Source: Methylobacterium oryzae
GTDB taxonomy: Bacteria > Pseudomonadota > Alphaproteobacteria > Rhizobiales > Beijerinckiaceae
Assembly (NCBI RefSeq): GCF_021398735.1
Contig: NZ_CP090351.1
Location: forward strand, 1-64,000
Direction: 5' to 3'
Length of the DNA: 64,000 bases
The notes beneath the pieces were generated by a model. That model did no database searches, was not told the origin of the DNA, and worked only from the letters and a program-made list of their open reading frames with translations. The first letter of the stretch is position 1, and the number at the start of each line of letters is the position of its first letter. Of this stretch, positions 8,871-17,480 are shown piece by piece. The position numbers and the translations under genes were made by a program.

Positions 8871-9436
8871 CTACCAGAACTTTGTTCGCCCGAAATTGTG
8901 AGTCCCTCCTTAAGTGTGGAGAGGAGGCGCTCCCGTGCAAGAAGCGCTTTTTCATGCCCCGAAGCTGCCGCATCGAACCAAATCCAAAGCGTTTCGGTTT
9001 CCAGTAATTCTTGAAATTTAAAATGAGTGGGGCACAGAGCAAAAGCTACTTTCCACGTATCTTGACCCGCCTGTGTTCTTAGTTTTGTTTCCGCCGTCTT
9101 CGCGATAGCAAACAATCCGGCTCGGTTCGGTGGCGCAAGCGGGAGTTGTGCGATTTGGATATACCCACCTGCCCAATGTCGACGGCTTAATCTCTCACCG
9201 CCGCGCTTATGCGAACCAAGATCGCATCCAACGCTCATCAATTGCGAAGCTTCGCTGGCAAGCATCGCCAGGATTTCGCGCAGTCCTTGGCTTTCTAACG
9301 CCTCCGGAATTTGATTAATTTGTTCTGGCTTGCCACGAAGATCCGTAAACCCGTGATTGCGGCGCACATCATCGAACAACGGTGGATAAGGAACGGTGTT
9401 TCCACGTTCGCTGGGATAGCTGACAATCAATGGCAT
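8867..9436 (-). CDS. Hypothetical protein of the TcmP island
   Basis: 189 residues on the minus strand, no recognised family. It lies 24 bases downstream of the three-Cys-motif gene and its end overlaps the end of tcmP by four bases, so it is part of the same compact cassette. It begins MPLIVSYPSERGN and has scattered single cysteines and no membrane segment. Composition matches its island neighbours rather than the phage backbone. Confidence 0.75.
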   Translation of the reverse strand: MPLIVSYPSERGNTVPYPPLFDDVRRNHGFTDLRGKPEQINQIPEALESQGLREILAMLASEASQLMSVGCDLGSHKRGGERLSRRHWAGGYIQIAQLPLAPPNRAGLFAIAKTAETKLRTQAGQDTWKVAFALCPTHFKFQELLETETLWIWFDAAASGHEKALLARERLLSTLKEGLTISGEQSSGS

Positions 9437-9460
9437 TGCTGAAAATTGCTGCCGCTCTAG

Positions 9461-10279
9461 CTATGCTACTGCGCGAGGAAGGCCGTCCCATGTTTGACCT
9501 TCCAACGTTCGGCCAGCGACCTTTTTGCCTACTCTCAACATAGTAGTCCCATCATCGGCACGCGCGCTACGCACCCGCGCCAAACTGATACCCTGACCTG
9601 GGGCCCAGTCACCCCACTGTTTGAAATGAAATGGAATATCTGCCGCCATACAGAGATTCATCAAGTCCCGAAACCATGACGGGCTAGAGGGCCGCGCGTG
9701 TGGCCCACTCTCGCCGCCAGTTATCACCCAATCGATGCTATCTTTCCAAGCCGTCAGATCTAGCGGTCCGAGTAGCGGCTCAGCAGAAATAAACCGCACT
9801 GCCGCCGGAATTCTTGCGAGCTCTGGCATCCGCTTGTCAGCCCAAGTTTGGTTTTCGACAGTAGTCCCAAGCCAAACATGAGATGGCCATTCTCTGGCCC
9901 AGGGAACTTTTTTAAGCACCAGATCGGGTCGCTTAGTTAGTAGCAACCAGTTCAAACTTGGTGTTGCTTCAATCAGCCGCCACAGTCGTTCGCGCCAAGC
10001 ATCTAGATCGTCTCGATCCTCAAACACGTCCGCCATCGAGGCGCAGAAAACGCGAGCTCGGACCCCGGTCCGCAAAGCTTCGGCGTTCCACCTAAGCGGC
10101 TCGTCCCAGTGCTTATCTCCAAAAAAGCGGCGCGGTGTTTCTACACCCCATACACCGGCCCCTAATCGCTTCGCCCAAGCCTCTGCATAGCAATGCTTGC
10201 ACGCCGGGGACATTTTCACACATCCCCACCATGGGTTGAAGGTGTGTGTGGTCCATTCGATACGAGAATTTTTGGCCAT
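9461..10279 (-). CDS. Phage Gp37/Gp68-family three-Cys-motif protein (DUF5131)
   Basis: 272 residues. The N-terminus SRIEWTTHTFNPWWGC followed by CX6CX2C (Cys20, Cys27, Cys30) is the family signature and resembles a radical-SAM-like cluster site; LLLTKRP, WLGTTVENQ, RFISAEPLLGP and WVITGGESG are further conserved blocks. The family is usually found with TcmP, here the convergent gene at 7593. The start at MAKNSRIEW fits family members better than an upstream in-frame ATG at 10309. Exact reaction is unknown; a nucleic-acid modification or resistance function is only inferred. Confidence 0.88.
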   Translation of the reverse strand: MAKNSRIEWTTHTFNPWWGCVKMSPACKHCYAEAWAKRLGAGVWGVETPRRFFGDKHWDEPLRWNAEALRTGVRARVFCASMADVFEDRDDLDAWRERLWRLIEATPSLNWLLLTKRPDLVLKKVPWAREWPSHVWLGTTVENQTWADKRMPELARIPAAVRFISAEPLLGPLDLTAWKDSIDWVITGGESGPHARPSSPSWFRDLMNLCMAADIPFHFKQWGDWAPGQGISLARVRSARADDGTTMLRVGKKVAGRTLEGQTWDGLPRAVA

Positions 10280-10445
10280 CCGGCGCTCTGAGTCCCACAA
10301 GCCGCGCATCCGTTCCGGATCCGTTCACGTTAGCATAACCTTGCTAGATGAGGAAGTTAGGACCCAGACGCCCTCAGATCGGCAGGATCGCAGTCAGAGC
10401 CTCGGATCAGCCTCGCATTTCTTTATCAAAGACCGGGCATCAATC

Positions 10446-10473
10446 GCTATAGAGTGTATGTCAGCACTTACTT
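10446..10473 (+). promoter_or_regulatory. Promoter and operator, copy 3
   Basis: TATAGA at 10448-10453 is followed by palindrome copy TGTCAGCACTTACTTC (core 10460-10471, one mismatch in the right arm), 13 bases before the next start. Confidence 0.7.
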
Positions 10474-10485
10474 CACGGGTCGGAG

Positions 10486-11010
10486 ATGTCCCAGCTATCC
10501 GAAACGACCGATGGCCATCTGCTCAAGGCCATCACCGATGCCTGCGACGGCCGCATCATCCAGATGCCGGGGCCGATGGCGGTCACGGGCGTCTACCCGG
10601 AGCGCTCGCCGCCCTTCAAGACGATCAAGCTCAAGGGCATCGAGGAGTTCTTGCTCGCCAGCGCCCGGATCGGGAACCGGCAGCCGATCATCCTCAAGCT
10701 GACCCCTATGGACGCGGTCGACTACGAGGCGATCGAGATCGAGAGCAATAAGATCACCCAGTTCGAGGCGCTCGAAAAGCACCTGGTCGATCACCTGGGC
10801 GGCTACTTCAACCTGCTGCTGGGCGAGGCCGGCGCCGACGGGCTCGACGCCCCCTACATCGCCTCGGGCCACTCGCTGAACGCCGCGATCACGATCTTCC
10901 GGCGCGAGGTCGAGCCGCTGCTCGCGCGCATCAAGGCGACCCGCCTGGCCAAGGCCGAACAGGCGGCCGCCCTCGCCTACGCCGACAATGACGATTGGGG
11001 GACTTGGTAG
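10486..11010 (+). CDS. Hypothetical protein with DDWGTW tail
   Basis: 174 residues, no recognised family. Mostly helical and acidic; the last six residues, DDWGTW, are an acidic/aromatic tip similar to the end of the unrelated protein at 28859 (AWGSW). Acidic, aromatic tips are used by single-strand-binding proteins to recruit partners, so a docking tail is possible. It is the first gene of the unit that continues with the RuvC-like gene. Confidence 0.8.
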   Translation: MSQLSETTDGHLLKAITDACDGRIIQMPGPMAVTGVYPERSPPFKTIKLKGIEEFLLASARIGNRQPIILKLTPMDAVDYEAIEIESNKITQFEALEKHLVDHLGGYFNLLLGEAGADGLDAPYIASGHSLNAAITIFRREVEPLLARIKATRLAKAEQAAALAYADNDDWGTW

Positions 11011-11049
11011 CCCCCTCCCCTTCCACCAACGGAGGCCCCGCGCGGGCAT

Positions 11050-11616
11050 GTGAGCATGAAGATCCCGATCCTGACGAACGACCCGAGCTTCACCTCCTGG
11101 GGCATGGCCCGGATGCTGCTCGACACCGACACGCTGGAGCTGGAGCTCCAGGAGCTGGTGCTCGTGAAGACGAAGAAGACCACGGAGAAGCGCGCCCGGG
11201 TGTCCTCGGACAAGCTGGAGCGGGCCGAGACCCTGTCCCGGGCCTTCCTCAAGATGGCGCAGGGCGTCAGCGCGATCTTCTCCGAGGTGCCCTCGGGCGC
11301 CCAGGACGCGAACTCGGCCAACGCCTTCGGCATCGTCGTCGGCATCCTGGCGGCCGCCCCGATCCCGATCACGCAGGTGATGCCGCTCGAGACCAAGGAG
11401 GCGACCGGGCTCGGCAAGAACGCCACCAAGGCCGAGATCATCGCGTGGGCGTTCGAGAAGTATCCGCACCCGACCTGGCTGCGCGCTCGCGGCAAGGCGG
11501 ACGGGCCGCTGGTCGCCGACAACGAGCACCTCGCCGACGCCATCGCGGTGGCCGAAGCCGGGGTGCTGACGGACGAATTTCGCCGCTCCCTGTCGCTTAT
11601 GCGCCGAGCTGCATAA
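11050..11616 (+). CDS. RuvC-like Holliday junction resolvase
   Basis: 188 residues with an RNase H-like layout. The acidic residues expected for a RuvC active site occur in order: Asp in ILTNDPSFTSWG near residue 11, Glu in FSEVPSGAQ near 80, and Asp residues in DNEHLADAIAVA near 158-164. Lys/Ala-rich GLGKNATKAEI matches the conserved segment before the last motif. It would cut branched DNA before packaging. GTG at 11050 lies 13 bases after GGAGG; ATG at 11056 is an alternative. Confidence 0.7.
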   Translation: MSMKIPILTNDPSFTSWGMARMLLDTDTLELELQELVLVKTKKTTEKRARVSSDKLERAETLSRAFLKMAQGVSAIFSEVPSGAQDANSANAFGIVVGILAAAPIPITQVMPLETKEATGLGKNATKAEIIAWAFEKYPHPTWLRARGKADGPLVADNEHLADAIAVAEAGVLTDEFRRSLSLMRRAA

Positions 11617-11640
11617 CCGGCTTCGCTTGTCCAGTCTGAT

Positions 11641-11656
11641 AAGTCATCACTGACTT
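11641..11656 (+). promoter_or_regulatory. Operator palindrome, copy 4 (ribonucleotide reductase)
   Basis: AAGTCATCACTGACTT, with one mismatch to the consensus, in the gap before the reductase gene. No unambiguous -10 box is seen. Confidence 0.65.
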
Positions 11657-11694
11657 TCCTACACTCTCCAACCCCGCAATCGAGATCGACGAAA

Positions 11695-14205
11695 ATGGCA
11701 GGCCTTTCCCCCGAGTCGCTGACCCCGGCTCGCTCCTACTTCCCCGGCATGGGGCAGGCGGTCGCCGACCGCACCGTGAACCGCAAGATCCAGAAGCCCT
11801 ACGCGGCGGAAGCCGTCGTCACCTTCAAGATCCCCCGCGACGACAGCACCTCGCTCGACAGCCAGGTCGCGGCCTACGCCAAGAGCCAGGGCTACGGGCT
11901 CGCCGACTACCACGTCGACCAGGGTGACGACGTCACCGTGTCCGGCTGGTTCATCCCGCCCTACACGATCCAGACCGAAGAATGGGCGGACGTCGCCTAC
12001 CGGGTCGCCGTCGGCAACGCCTCCCTCGACCGGCGCCTGCGCCCGGCCGGCATGGATCCGGTCGACGCGATGTTCGACGCGGGCACCAACAAGGTGTTCA
12101 CCGACGAGTTCGGCCGCATGCACCATCACCTGCGGCAGGCCTCGCTCCTCATGAGCGGCCGGCATCTCCAGCACGGCGACGCCACCCAGCGCGACCGCAA
12201 CATGGAGGTGTTCACGAACTGCTCGACCAGCGCGACCACGTTCCTACTGTTCTACCTGCTGCTCAACGGCTCCGGCGTCGGCCGCGACTACTCGGACGCC
12301 ATGATCCGGGCCGACCTCAACCAGATGCCCATCGTGGTGCCGGTCATCGACTGGAACCACGCGGACGTCGGCAAGGGCCTGATCCAGGGCTACCTGACGG
12401 AGCGCGACGCGCGCCACCTCTACGCGGGGCGCACGATCACCACCTTCAAGGTGCCGGACTCCCGCGAGGGCTGGGCCAAGGCCGTCGAGATCATCGAGCG
12501 CTTCGCGTTCGAGGGGCGCCGGGAAGAGGTCCTGATCCTCGACTTCACCGACGTGCGCCCGAACGGCGCGCCGATCGCCGGCATGCAGGGCCGGCCGGCC
12601 TCGGGACCGGGCCCGCTGATGGGCGCCATCAAGTCGATCGCCCAGGTTCGCGACGCCGGCATGGCCCCGTGGCGCGCGGCCCTCTACGCCGACCACTACG
12701 CGGCCGAGTGCGTGCTCGTGGGCGGCGCCCGGCGCGCGGCGCGCATGGCCACGAAGTTCTGGAAGGACCGCACGGTCCTGGACTTCATTTCGGTCAAGCG
12801 CGGCGGCTTCCTCTGGAGCTCGAACAACTCGGTCACGATCGACGAGGAGTTCCGGTCCGCGGTGCGCAAGCTGCACCAGCTCGCCGGCGGCTACGAGGGT
12901 GAGGGTCTCAACCTGCGCCTCAACCTGCTCCAGCTCTCGGGGCAGATCACCGACGACGAGGCGCACGCCTACCGGGTGCTGCGCGCGGCCGCCCACGCCG
13001 CCTACCACGACGGCACGGGCGAGCCGGGCTTCATCAACCAGGACAAGCTGACCTCGAAGCCGGAAGGCCTGGACGCCTACCTCGACGGCCTGATCGCCGA
13101 GAGCGCCAAGTTCAAGCTCGACGTCGAGACCCTGCCGCTGATGAAGTCGCTGGTCGAGGCCTGCGCGGCGCTCGGCTGGCCGATGATTACGAACCCGTGC
13201 GGGGAGATCTGCCTCCTGATGCTCGGGGCCTACTGCGTGATCGCCGACGTGGTGCCCTTCCACGCATCGAGCGACGACGACGCCGAGGACGCCTTCCGCA
13301 CGGCCGTGCGGGCGCTGATCCGGACGAACACGATGGACAGCCTCTACAGCCGCGAGGTGAAGCGGACCAACCGCATCGGCGTGGGCATGACGGGCTTCCA
13401 CGAGTGGGCCTACGACCGCTTCGGCTTCACCTGGCACGACCTGGTCGACGAGGAGAAGTCCAAGGCGCTGTGGCTCACGGTCAGCCGGTTCAAGCGCGCC
13501 GTGGTCGACGAGGCCCGGTCCTTCTCCGAGCTGCTCGGCGTCACGGTCCCGCACACCGACACGACGTTCAAGCCGGCCGGCACCACCTCGAAGCTGTTCG
13601 GGCTCACGGAAGGGGCGCATCTGCCCTCGATGCGCGAGTTCCTGCGCTGGGTGCAGTTCCGCAACGACGACCCGCTGGTGAAGGTCTACGAGGAGAAGGG
13701 CTACCCTGCCCGGCGCCTCAAGAGCTACTCCGGCACGACCATCGTCGGCTTCCCGACCAAGCCCGCGATCTGCGAGCTGGGCGACGGGCAGTGGGTGGTC
13801 ACGGCCGCCGAGGCGACGCCCGAGGAGCAGTATCAGTTCCTGCGCCTCCTCGAGAAGTATTGGCTCACGGGCGTCGAGGAAGACGGCGTCACCCCGCTGT
13901 CGACCGAGAGCGGCAACCAGATCTCCTACACGCTCAAGTATGACCCGAAGGAGGTCTCCTACGGCCAGTTCCTCGAGACGCTGATCGAGGGCCAGTTCTC
14001 TATCCGCTGCTGCTCGGTGATGCCGCAGGCCGACACCACGGCCTACGAGTATCAGCCGGAGGATCCGGTGACGAAGCTGGAGTTCCAGAAGATCGTCGCG
14101 GCGATCTCGAACGACAACGAGGTCAAGGAGGAGATCGGCTTCGAGCACGTCGACTGCGGCACCGGCGGCTGCCCGGTCGACTTCAACGAGGAGAAGGCCG
14201 CCTGA
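11695..14205 (+). CDS. Class II (adenosylcobalamin-dependent) ribonucleotide reductase
   Basis: 836 residues. Reduces ribonucleotides to deoxyribonucleotides in the cytoplasm. Visible marks: FTNCSTSATTF with the N-terminal redox Cys near 180, the finger-loop NPCGEI at about 500-505 carrying the thiyl-radical Cys and catalytic Glu, and a C-terminal CGTGGC (CX4C) pair that matches the swinging-arm cysteines of monomeric Lactobacillus-type enzymes. No small subunit or activase gene is nearby, consistent with class II. It needs cobalamin from the host. It is followed directly by a 52-residue gene and a terminator. Confidence 0.93.
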   Translation: MAGLSPESLTPARSYFPGMGQAVADRTVNRKIQKPYAAEAVVTFKIPRDDSTSLDSQVAAYAKSQGYGLADYHVDQGDDVTVSGWFIPPYTIQTEEWADVAYRVAVGNASLDRRLRPAGMDPVDAMFDAGTNKVFTDEFGRMHHHLRQASLLMSGRHLQHGDATQRDRNMEVFTNCSTSATTFLLFYLLLNGSGVGRDYSDAMIRADLNQMPIVVPVIDWNHADVGKGLIQGYLTERDARHLYAGRTITTFKVPDSREGWAKAVEIIERFAFEGRREEVLILDFTDVRPNGAPIAGMQGRPASGPGPLMGAIKSIAQVRDAGMAPWRAALYADHYAAECVLVGGARRAARMATKFWKDRTVLDFISVKRGGFLWSSNNSVTIDEEFRSAVRKLHQLAGGYEGEGLNLRLNLLQLSGQITDDEAHAYRVLRAAAHAAYHDGTGEPGFINQDKLTSKPEGLDAYLDGLIAESAKFKLDVETLPLMKSLVEACAALGWPMITNPCGEICLLMLGAYCVIADVVPFHASSDDDAEDAFRTAVRALIRTNTMDSLYSREVKRTNRIGVGMTGFHEWAYDRFGFTWHDLVDEEKSKALWLTVSRFKRAVVDEARSFSELLGVTVPHTDTTFKPAGTTSKLFGLTEGAHLPSMREFLRWVQFRNDDPLVKVYEEKGYPARRLKSYSGTTIVGFPTKPAICELGDGQWVVTAAEATPEEQYQFLRLLEKYWLTGVEEDGVTPLSTESGNQISYTLKYDPKEVSYGQFLETLIEGQFSIRCCSVMPQADTTAYEYQPEDPVTKLEFQKIVAAISNDNEVKEEIGFEHVDCGTGGCPVDFNEEKAA

Positions 14206-14363
14206 TGGCGACGATGGAGTGCAAGGTGCGGATCCGCCAGGCTTGGTGGGTCCGCCCCTACATCCGCCTCGCCCGCTTCAACGCGAGCCTGGGCATCCCG
14301 GTGGACCCCGACCGCTTGGTCGAGACCATCCTCAAGCACGGGATCAGCTACGAGTTATCATAA
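14205..14363 (+). CDS. Small basic protein after the reductase
   Basis: 52 residues, too short for most gene finders. Its ATG overlaps the reductase stop (TGATG) and codon use is GC-rich. Sequence runs MATMECKVRIRQAWWVRP and ends SYELS. No cysteine pair suggests a glutaredoxin role. The terminator follows five bases after its stop, which supports it as the last gene of the unit. Confidence 0.6.
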   Translation: MATMECKVRIRQAWWVRPYIRLARFNASLGIPVDPDRLVETILKHGISYELS

Positions 14364-14367
14364 CATC

Positions 14368-14396
14368 GATCCCGAGGCTTTCGCCTCGGGATCTTC
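14368..14396 (+). terminator. Rho-independent-type terminator after ribonucleotide reductase unit
   Basis: Perfect 11-bp stem GATCCCGAGGC / GCCTCGGGATC with loop TTTC, followed by TTC. It lies between convergent genes. Confidence 0.8.
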
Positions 14397-14408
14397 ATCA
14401 ATTTATAC

Positions 14409-14843
14409 TTACGGAATTTTCAGCCCGTTACCGTCTCTATTTGCCAACCACCCAGCTACCTGAGAGCTTATCTGCGCAACTTTCTTCCAAAATTCTTTAT
14501 CGTTAACTTTATCCCACATTGAGTGCTCAATAACAATCTTTCTAACCTTTTGAACCAATTCGGCCGGGAGATAACCTTCCTGGGTAGCCTGCTTTTTATT
14601 GGGTATGTCGAGTGGGTCGGGATCAAGCCCTGTCACATCCTTCAGAACCGCAACGACATTCCCGCCCTCATCCAGAGCTGTTACGAGAGTAACAAAATGA
14701 TCGCCGTCTACTAGGCGATGATTCTCATATTTGCTTAAAAACCAGAATTTTCCATCTCGATCTAAATATGCCGTCGTGGCCCAGCTTGATTTACCAGGAT
14801 CTGAAGTGTGCTTTGACTCTTCAAAAAGATGATCGCCTGACAT
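14409..14843 (-). CDS. Hypothetical protein (low-GC moron 3)
   Basis: 144 residues on the minus strand, no recognised family. It is AT-rich relative to the backbone and faces the reductase operon with the terminator between. The N-terminal half is beta-rich and aromatic (KFWFLSKYENHRLVDGDHFVTLV), the C-terminal half helical. Position and composition identify it as an acquired accessory gene. Confidence 0.75.
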   Translation of the reverse strand: MSGDHLFEESKHTSDPGKSSWATTAYLDRDGKFWFLSKYENHRLVDGDHFVTLVTALDEGGNVVAVLKDVTGLDPDPLDIPNKKQATQEGYLPAELVQKVRKIVIEHSMWDKVNDKEFWKKVAQISSQVAGWLANRDGNGLKIP

Positions 14844-15026
14844 GCCTACCCCACGATTGCATTGAGTGGACGGCCGAAAATCCGTCGACGCAGCCTAACT
14901 GTCAATGATTACAGTAAGAAAACTATCTTCACCGTTTGTGGATTAAATTGCCCGCCCATTCGTGCTGATCCTTGCGCTAGGGTTCGCGCTGCCGGCGCAC
15001 GCCGTGAGAAAACCCGAGCGTCACGC

Positions 15027-15054
15027 GCTATAGATAATAAGTCAGCACTGACTG
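15027..15054 (+). promoter_or_regulatory. Promoter and operator, copy 5 (thyX operon)
   Basis: GCGCTATAGATAAT box (TATAGA 15029-15034) followed by AAGTCAGCACTGACTG, core 15041-15052. The rest of the 14844-15119 gap holds only a GAGGGGC/GCCCCTC hairpin near 15073-15095. Confidence 0.8.
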
Positions 15055-15119
15055 ACACGAGAGACAGCCCAGGAGGGGCCCTGGTTCGCCCCTCGACCCC
15101 TCCCTTTTGGAGCACCGTC

Positions 15120-15350
15120 ATGAACGAACTTCTGTCCGTCGCCCTCGTGTGCGCCTCGGCGATCCTGCCGGGCAACTGCAACCGCGAGACCGCGCTCGAC
15201 GTGGTCATCGCCCCGGCCAAGTCGCCCTACGAGTGCCTGATGCACGCGCAGGCGATGGCCGCCGGCGCCGGGCTGCCGGGCGGTGCTGATCGCTACCTCA
15301 AGATCGACTGCGAGCGCCGCAAGGTGGCCGCGGCCGAGCCCCGCAACTGA
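15120..15350 (+). CDS. Small, possibly exported protein before thyX
   Basis: 76 residues. The N-terminus (MNELLSVALVCASAILPG) is hydrophobic enough to be a weak signal or anchor, followed by three further cysteines (NCNRE, YECLM, IDCERR). No family recognised. The leader holds the hairpin near 15073, a possible attenuator. It is the first gene of the ThyX/dUTPase unit. Confidence 0.65.
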   Translation: MNELLSVALVCASAILPGNCNRETALDVVIAPAKSPYECLMHAQAMAAGAGLPGGADRYLKIDCERRKVAAAEPRN

Positions 15351-15363
15351 GCCCGGATCCACC

Positions 15364-16254
15364 ATGCTTCCCATCGTCCAGGTGATCGAGGACAGCGTCA
15401 GCCCGCAGGGCGAGCGCCTCACCTCCATCCTCTTCTCCAATCCCCGCATGGTCCATGCGGATTTCATGACGCACCGCGTCTTCTCCCGGAACGGCCGCTC
15501 CTCGCGCGCCGTGCCGACCAAGCGCCTGCTCGCGGAGCCGATCGTGGAGCCGCTGTTCTACGGCTCGAACAAGTCGGGCATGGCCGCGGGCGAGGAGCTC
15601 ACCGGCTGGCGCTACTGGCTCGCCCGGGCTGTCTGGGTCGGCACGGCCCGGCTGACAAAACTCAGCGTGCGGCTGCTGCACTTCGCCGGGCTCCACAAGC
15701 AGTGGGCGAACCGGCCGCTGGAGTGGTTCGGCAAGATCGACGTCCTGGTCACGTCGACCGACTGGGCAAACTTCATGGCGCTGCGCGACGAGGCCGGCGC
15801 GCAGCCCGAGATCGAGGCGCTGGCCCGGGCGATCAAGGCGGCGCTCGACGCCTCCTCCCCGCGCGTCCTCCAGCCCGGACAGTGGCACATGCCCTTCGTG
15901 ACTTTGGCGGAGAGGGAAACCATCTCCGCCAATGAGCAGCTCGTCCTCTCCACCGCGCGCTGCGCCCGGCTGACCATCGAGCCCTTCGACGGGAACGCCG
16001 ACTACGAGGCTGAGAAGGCCCGCTTCGAGCGCCTGGTCATCTCGAAGCCGGTCCACGCGAGCCCGGCCGAGCACCAGGCCACGCCCGACGTGTTCACCGG
16101 CCTGCGCCAGCCCTGGAAGCACCCGCACCTGCACGGCAACTTCCGCGGTTGGATCCAGCACCGGAAGCTCCTCGACAGCGAGGCGGTGTTCGACCAGCCC
16201 TACGCCGGCAAGGCCCTGTTCCTGCGCCCGGCCGACGAGCCCGAGGCCGCATGA
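15364..16254 (+). CDS. thyX: Flavin-dependent thymidylate synthase
   Basis: 296 residues. Makes dTMP from dUMP using FAD and methylene-tetrahydrofolate. The segment FMTHRVFSRNGRSSRAVP (around residues 34-51) is the ThyX motif in the variant form found in many phages (HRxFSRNxxSSRA). W-H-M-P-F near 180 and CARLTIEPFDG near 200 are also family-like. Start ATG at 15364 lies 11 bases after the previous stop. Placed with dUTPase and a P-loop kinase in a nucleotide-supply operon. Confidence 0.9.
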   Translation: MLPIVQVIEDSVSPQGERLTSILFSNPRMVHADFMTHRVFSRNGRSSRAVPTKRLLAEPIVEPLFYGSNKSGMAAGEELTGWRYWLARAVWVGTARLTKLSVRLLHFAGLHKQWANRPLEWFGKIDVLVTSTDWANFMALRDEAGAQPEIEALARAIKAALDASSPRVLQPGQWHMPFVTLAERETISANEQLVLSTARCARLTIEPFDGNADYEAEKARFERLVISKPVHASPAEHQATPDVFTGLRQPWKHPHLHGNFRGWIQHRKLLDSEAVFDQPYAGKALFLRPADEPEAA

Positions 16255-16282
16255 GATCGCCGGCCGCTGGACAACCTGCGGC

Positions 16283-16307
16283 CACATAGATAAGTCAGCG
16301 CTTACAC
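16283..16307 (+). promoter_or_regulatory. Promoter and operator, copy 6 (dUTPase operon)
   Basis: CATAGA (16285-16290) precedes TAAGTCAGCGCTTACA; core 16294-16305 with one mismatch in the right arm. Confidence 0.65.
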
Positions 16308-16318
16308 ACGAGGACGCG

Positions 16319-16594
16319 ATGAGCGAGACCGGAACGGTCGACTTCAAGGACGAGGAGGGAGGCACGTTCGCCTCCGTCACCGTCGGCATCATCCAGCTCG
16401 ATGCCGCCAATAAGCTGGAGCTGTGGCCGGGCTTCTACTTCACCCTGCCCGACCCCGACGCCAAGCCCGGCGCAACGGTGCAGCTCTACGGGCCGCACGA
16501 GACCCGCGAGGCCGCCCTCGAAGCGGCCGGCACCCTGATCCTGGATCTGGCCGACGCCAAGGCCCGCGACGTGGTCAAGGAGATCGCCGCGTGA
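16319..16594 (+). CDS. Hypothetical protein
   Basis: 91 residues, no recognised family. Beta-rich middle (ASVTVGIIQLDAANKLELWPGFYFTLP) and a helical end. The stop overlaps the dUTPase GTG start (GTGA), so the pair is translationally coupled. ACGAGGACGCG precedes the ATG. Confidence 0.78.
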   Translation: MSETGTVDFKDEEGGTFASVTVGIIQLDAANKLELWPGFYFTLPDPDAKPGATVQLYGPHETREAALEAAGTLILDLADAKARDVVKEIAA

Positions 16595-17226
16595 GCAATC
16601 CCTTCCTCATTCCCGTGCGTCTCAAGCGGCTCACCGAGACCGCGGTTATCCCGACCTACGGCAGCGCCCAGGCGGCCGGCATGGATTTTCACGCTGACAT
16701 TTCGCAGCAGCTCATCCTGGAGCCGGGCGGCCGCGCCACGATCCCGACCGGCATCGCGATGGCCCTGCCGGCGCACCTGGCACTGTTCATGTGCCCGCGC
16801 TCGGGTCTGTCGTCCAAGTCCGGCATCACCGTCCACAACGGCCCGGGCGTGATCGACGGCGACTATCGCGGCGGCGTCGGCGTGATCCTGCACAACACCA
16901 CGCACCAGCAGTTCGTGGTGAACCCGGGCGACCGGGTTGCGCAGGGCGTGATCGTGCCGGTGTTCCAGGCCGTGTTCGAGGAGGTCAAGGAGCTCGACGA
17001 GACGGCGCGCGGCGCCGGCGGCTTCGGCTCCACGGGCGTCAGCAAGGCCCCCTCCCCTCCCCTCTCGGTGCTGGACCAGGAGGTTCTTCTCCCGTCGGGC
17101 AAGCCGATGGACCGCAACAGCGTGATTGGTCTCCTGGCGCTCGCACAGGCCGCGCGCGACCGGCGCGGGCACGGGGAGCTTCCGCCGCTCTGGCTCGAGG
17201 CCGCGCCCGAGGGAGACGCCGCGTGA
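16591..17226 (+). CDS. dut: dUTP diphosphatase with C-terminal extension
   Basis: 211 residues. Hydrolyses dUTP to dUMP, feeding ThyX and keeping uracil out of phage DNA. Trimeric dUTPase motifs appear in order: AGMDFHAD (motif 1, near 24), PRSGLSSKSG (motif 2, near 69), GVIDGDYRGGVGVIL (motif 3), GDRVAQGVIVP (motif 4) and the Gly-rich arm GAGGFGSTG (motif 5, near 142). About 60 residues follow motif 5, where the family normally ends; this tail is unexplained. GTG start overlaps the preceding stop; a longer in-frame start exists but lies inside the previous gene. Confidence 0.92.
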   Translation: MSNPFLIPVRLKRLTETAVIPTYGSAQAAGMDFHADISQQLILEPGGRATIPTGIAMALPAHLALFMCPRSGLSSKSGITVHNGPGVIDGDYRGGVGVILHNTTHQQFVVNPGDRVAQGVIVPVFQAVFEEVKELDETARGAGGFGSTGVSKAPSPPLSVLDQEVLLPSGKPMDRNSVIGLLALAQAARDRRGHGELPPLWLEAAPEGDAA

Positions 17227-17480
17227 GCACGGTTCGCCCCGGGCAGATCTGGATCTCGAACACCCGCCTGCCCGGCGGCGAGGCCCGCTACGTGCGCGTC
17301 GACCGGATCGAGGTGCAGACCTCGACCCAGACGGTGCTCGGCCTCTCCCGCACCGTCGAGACGCAGATCGCCCGCGTCTCGACCCGCCCGGCCAGCCGGG
17401 CAGAGTTCCGCCCTACCAACCGCTTCATCCGGCTCGCGCGGTTCAGTCGCTGCTACCGGCTCATCCAGGACACGCCATGA
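17223..17480 (+). CDS. Hypothetical small protein
   Basis: 85 residues, beta-rich and basic: MSTVRPGQIWISN then ARYVRVDRIEVQT. The GQIW..N pattern resembles small SH3-like barrels, but no family can be named. It is coupled by overlaps to dUTPase (GTGA) and to the kinase downstream (ATGA). Confidence 0.75.
   Translation: MSTVRPGQIWISNTRLPGGEARYVRVDRIEVQTSTQTVLGLSRTVETQIARVSTRPASRAEFRPTNRFIRLARFSRCYRLIQDTP

Noticed and set aside
12244..14148. Minus-strand open frame of 634 codons opposite the ribonucleotide reductase
   Set aside because: It is an antisense shadow of the strongly biased reductase codons; composition is Arg/Leu/Val/Gly-rich with no motif, and the plus-strand gene is certain.
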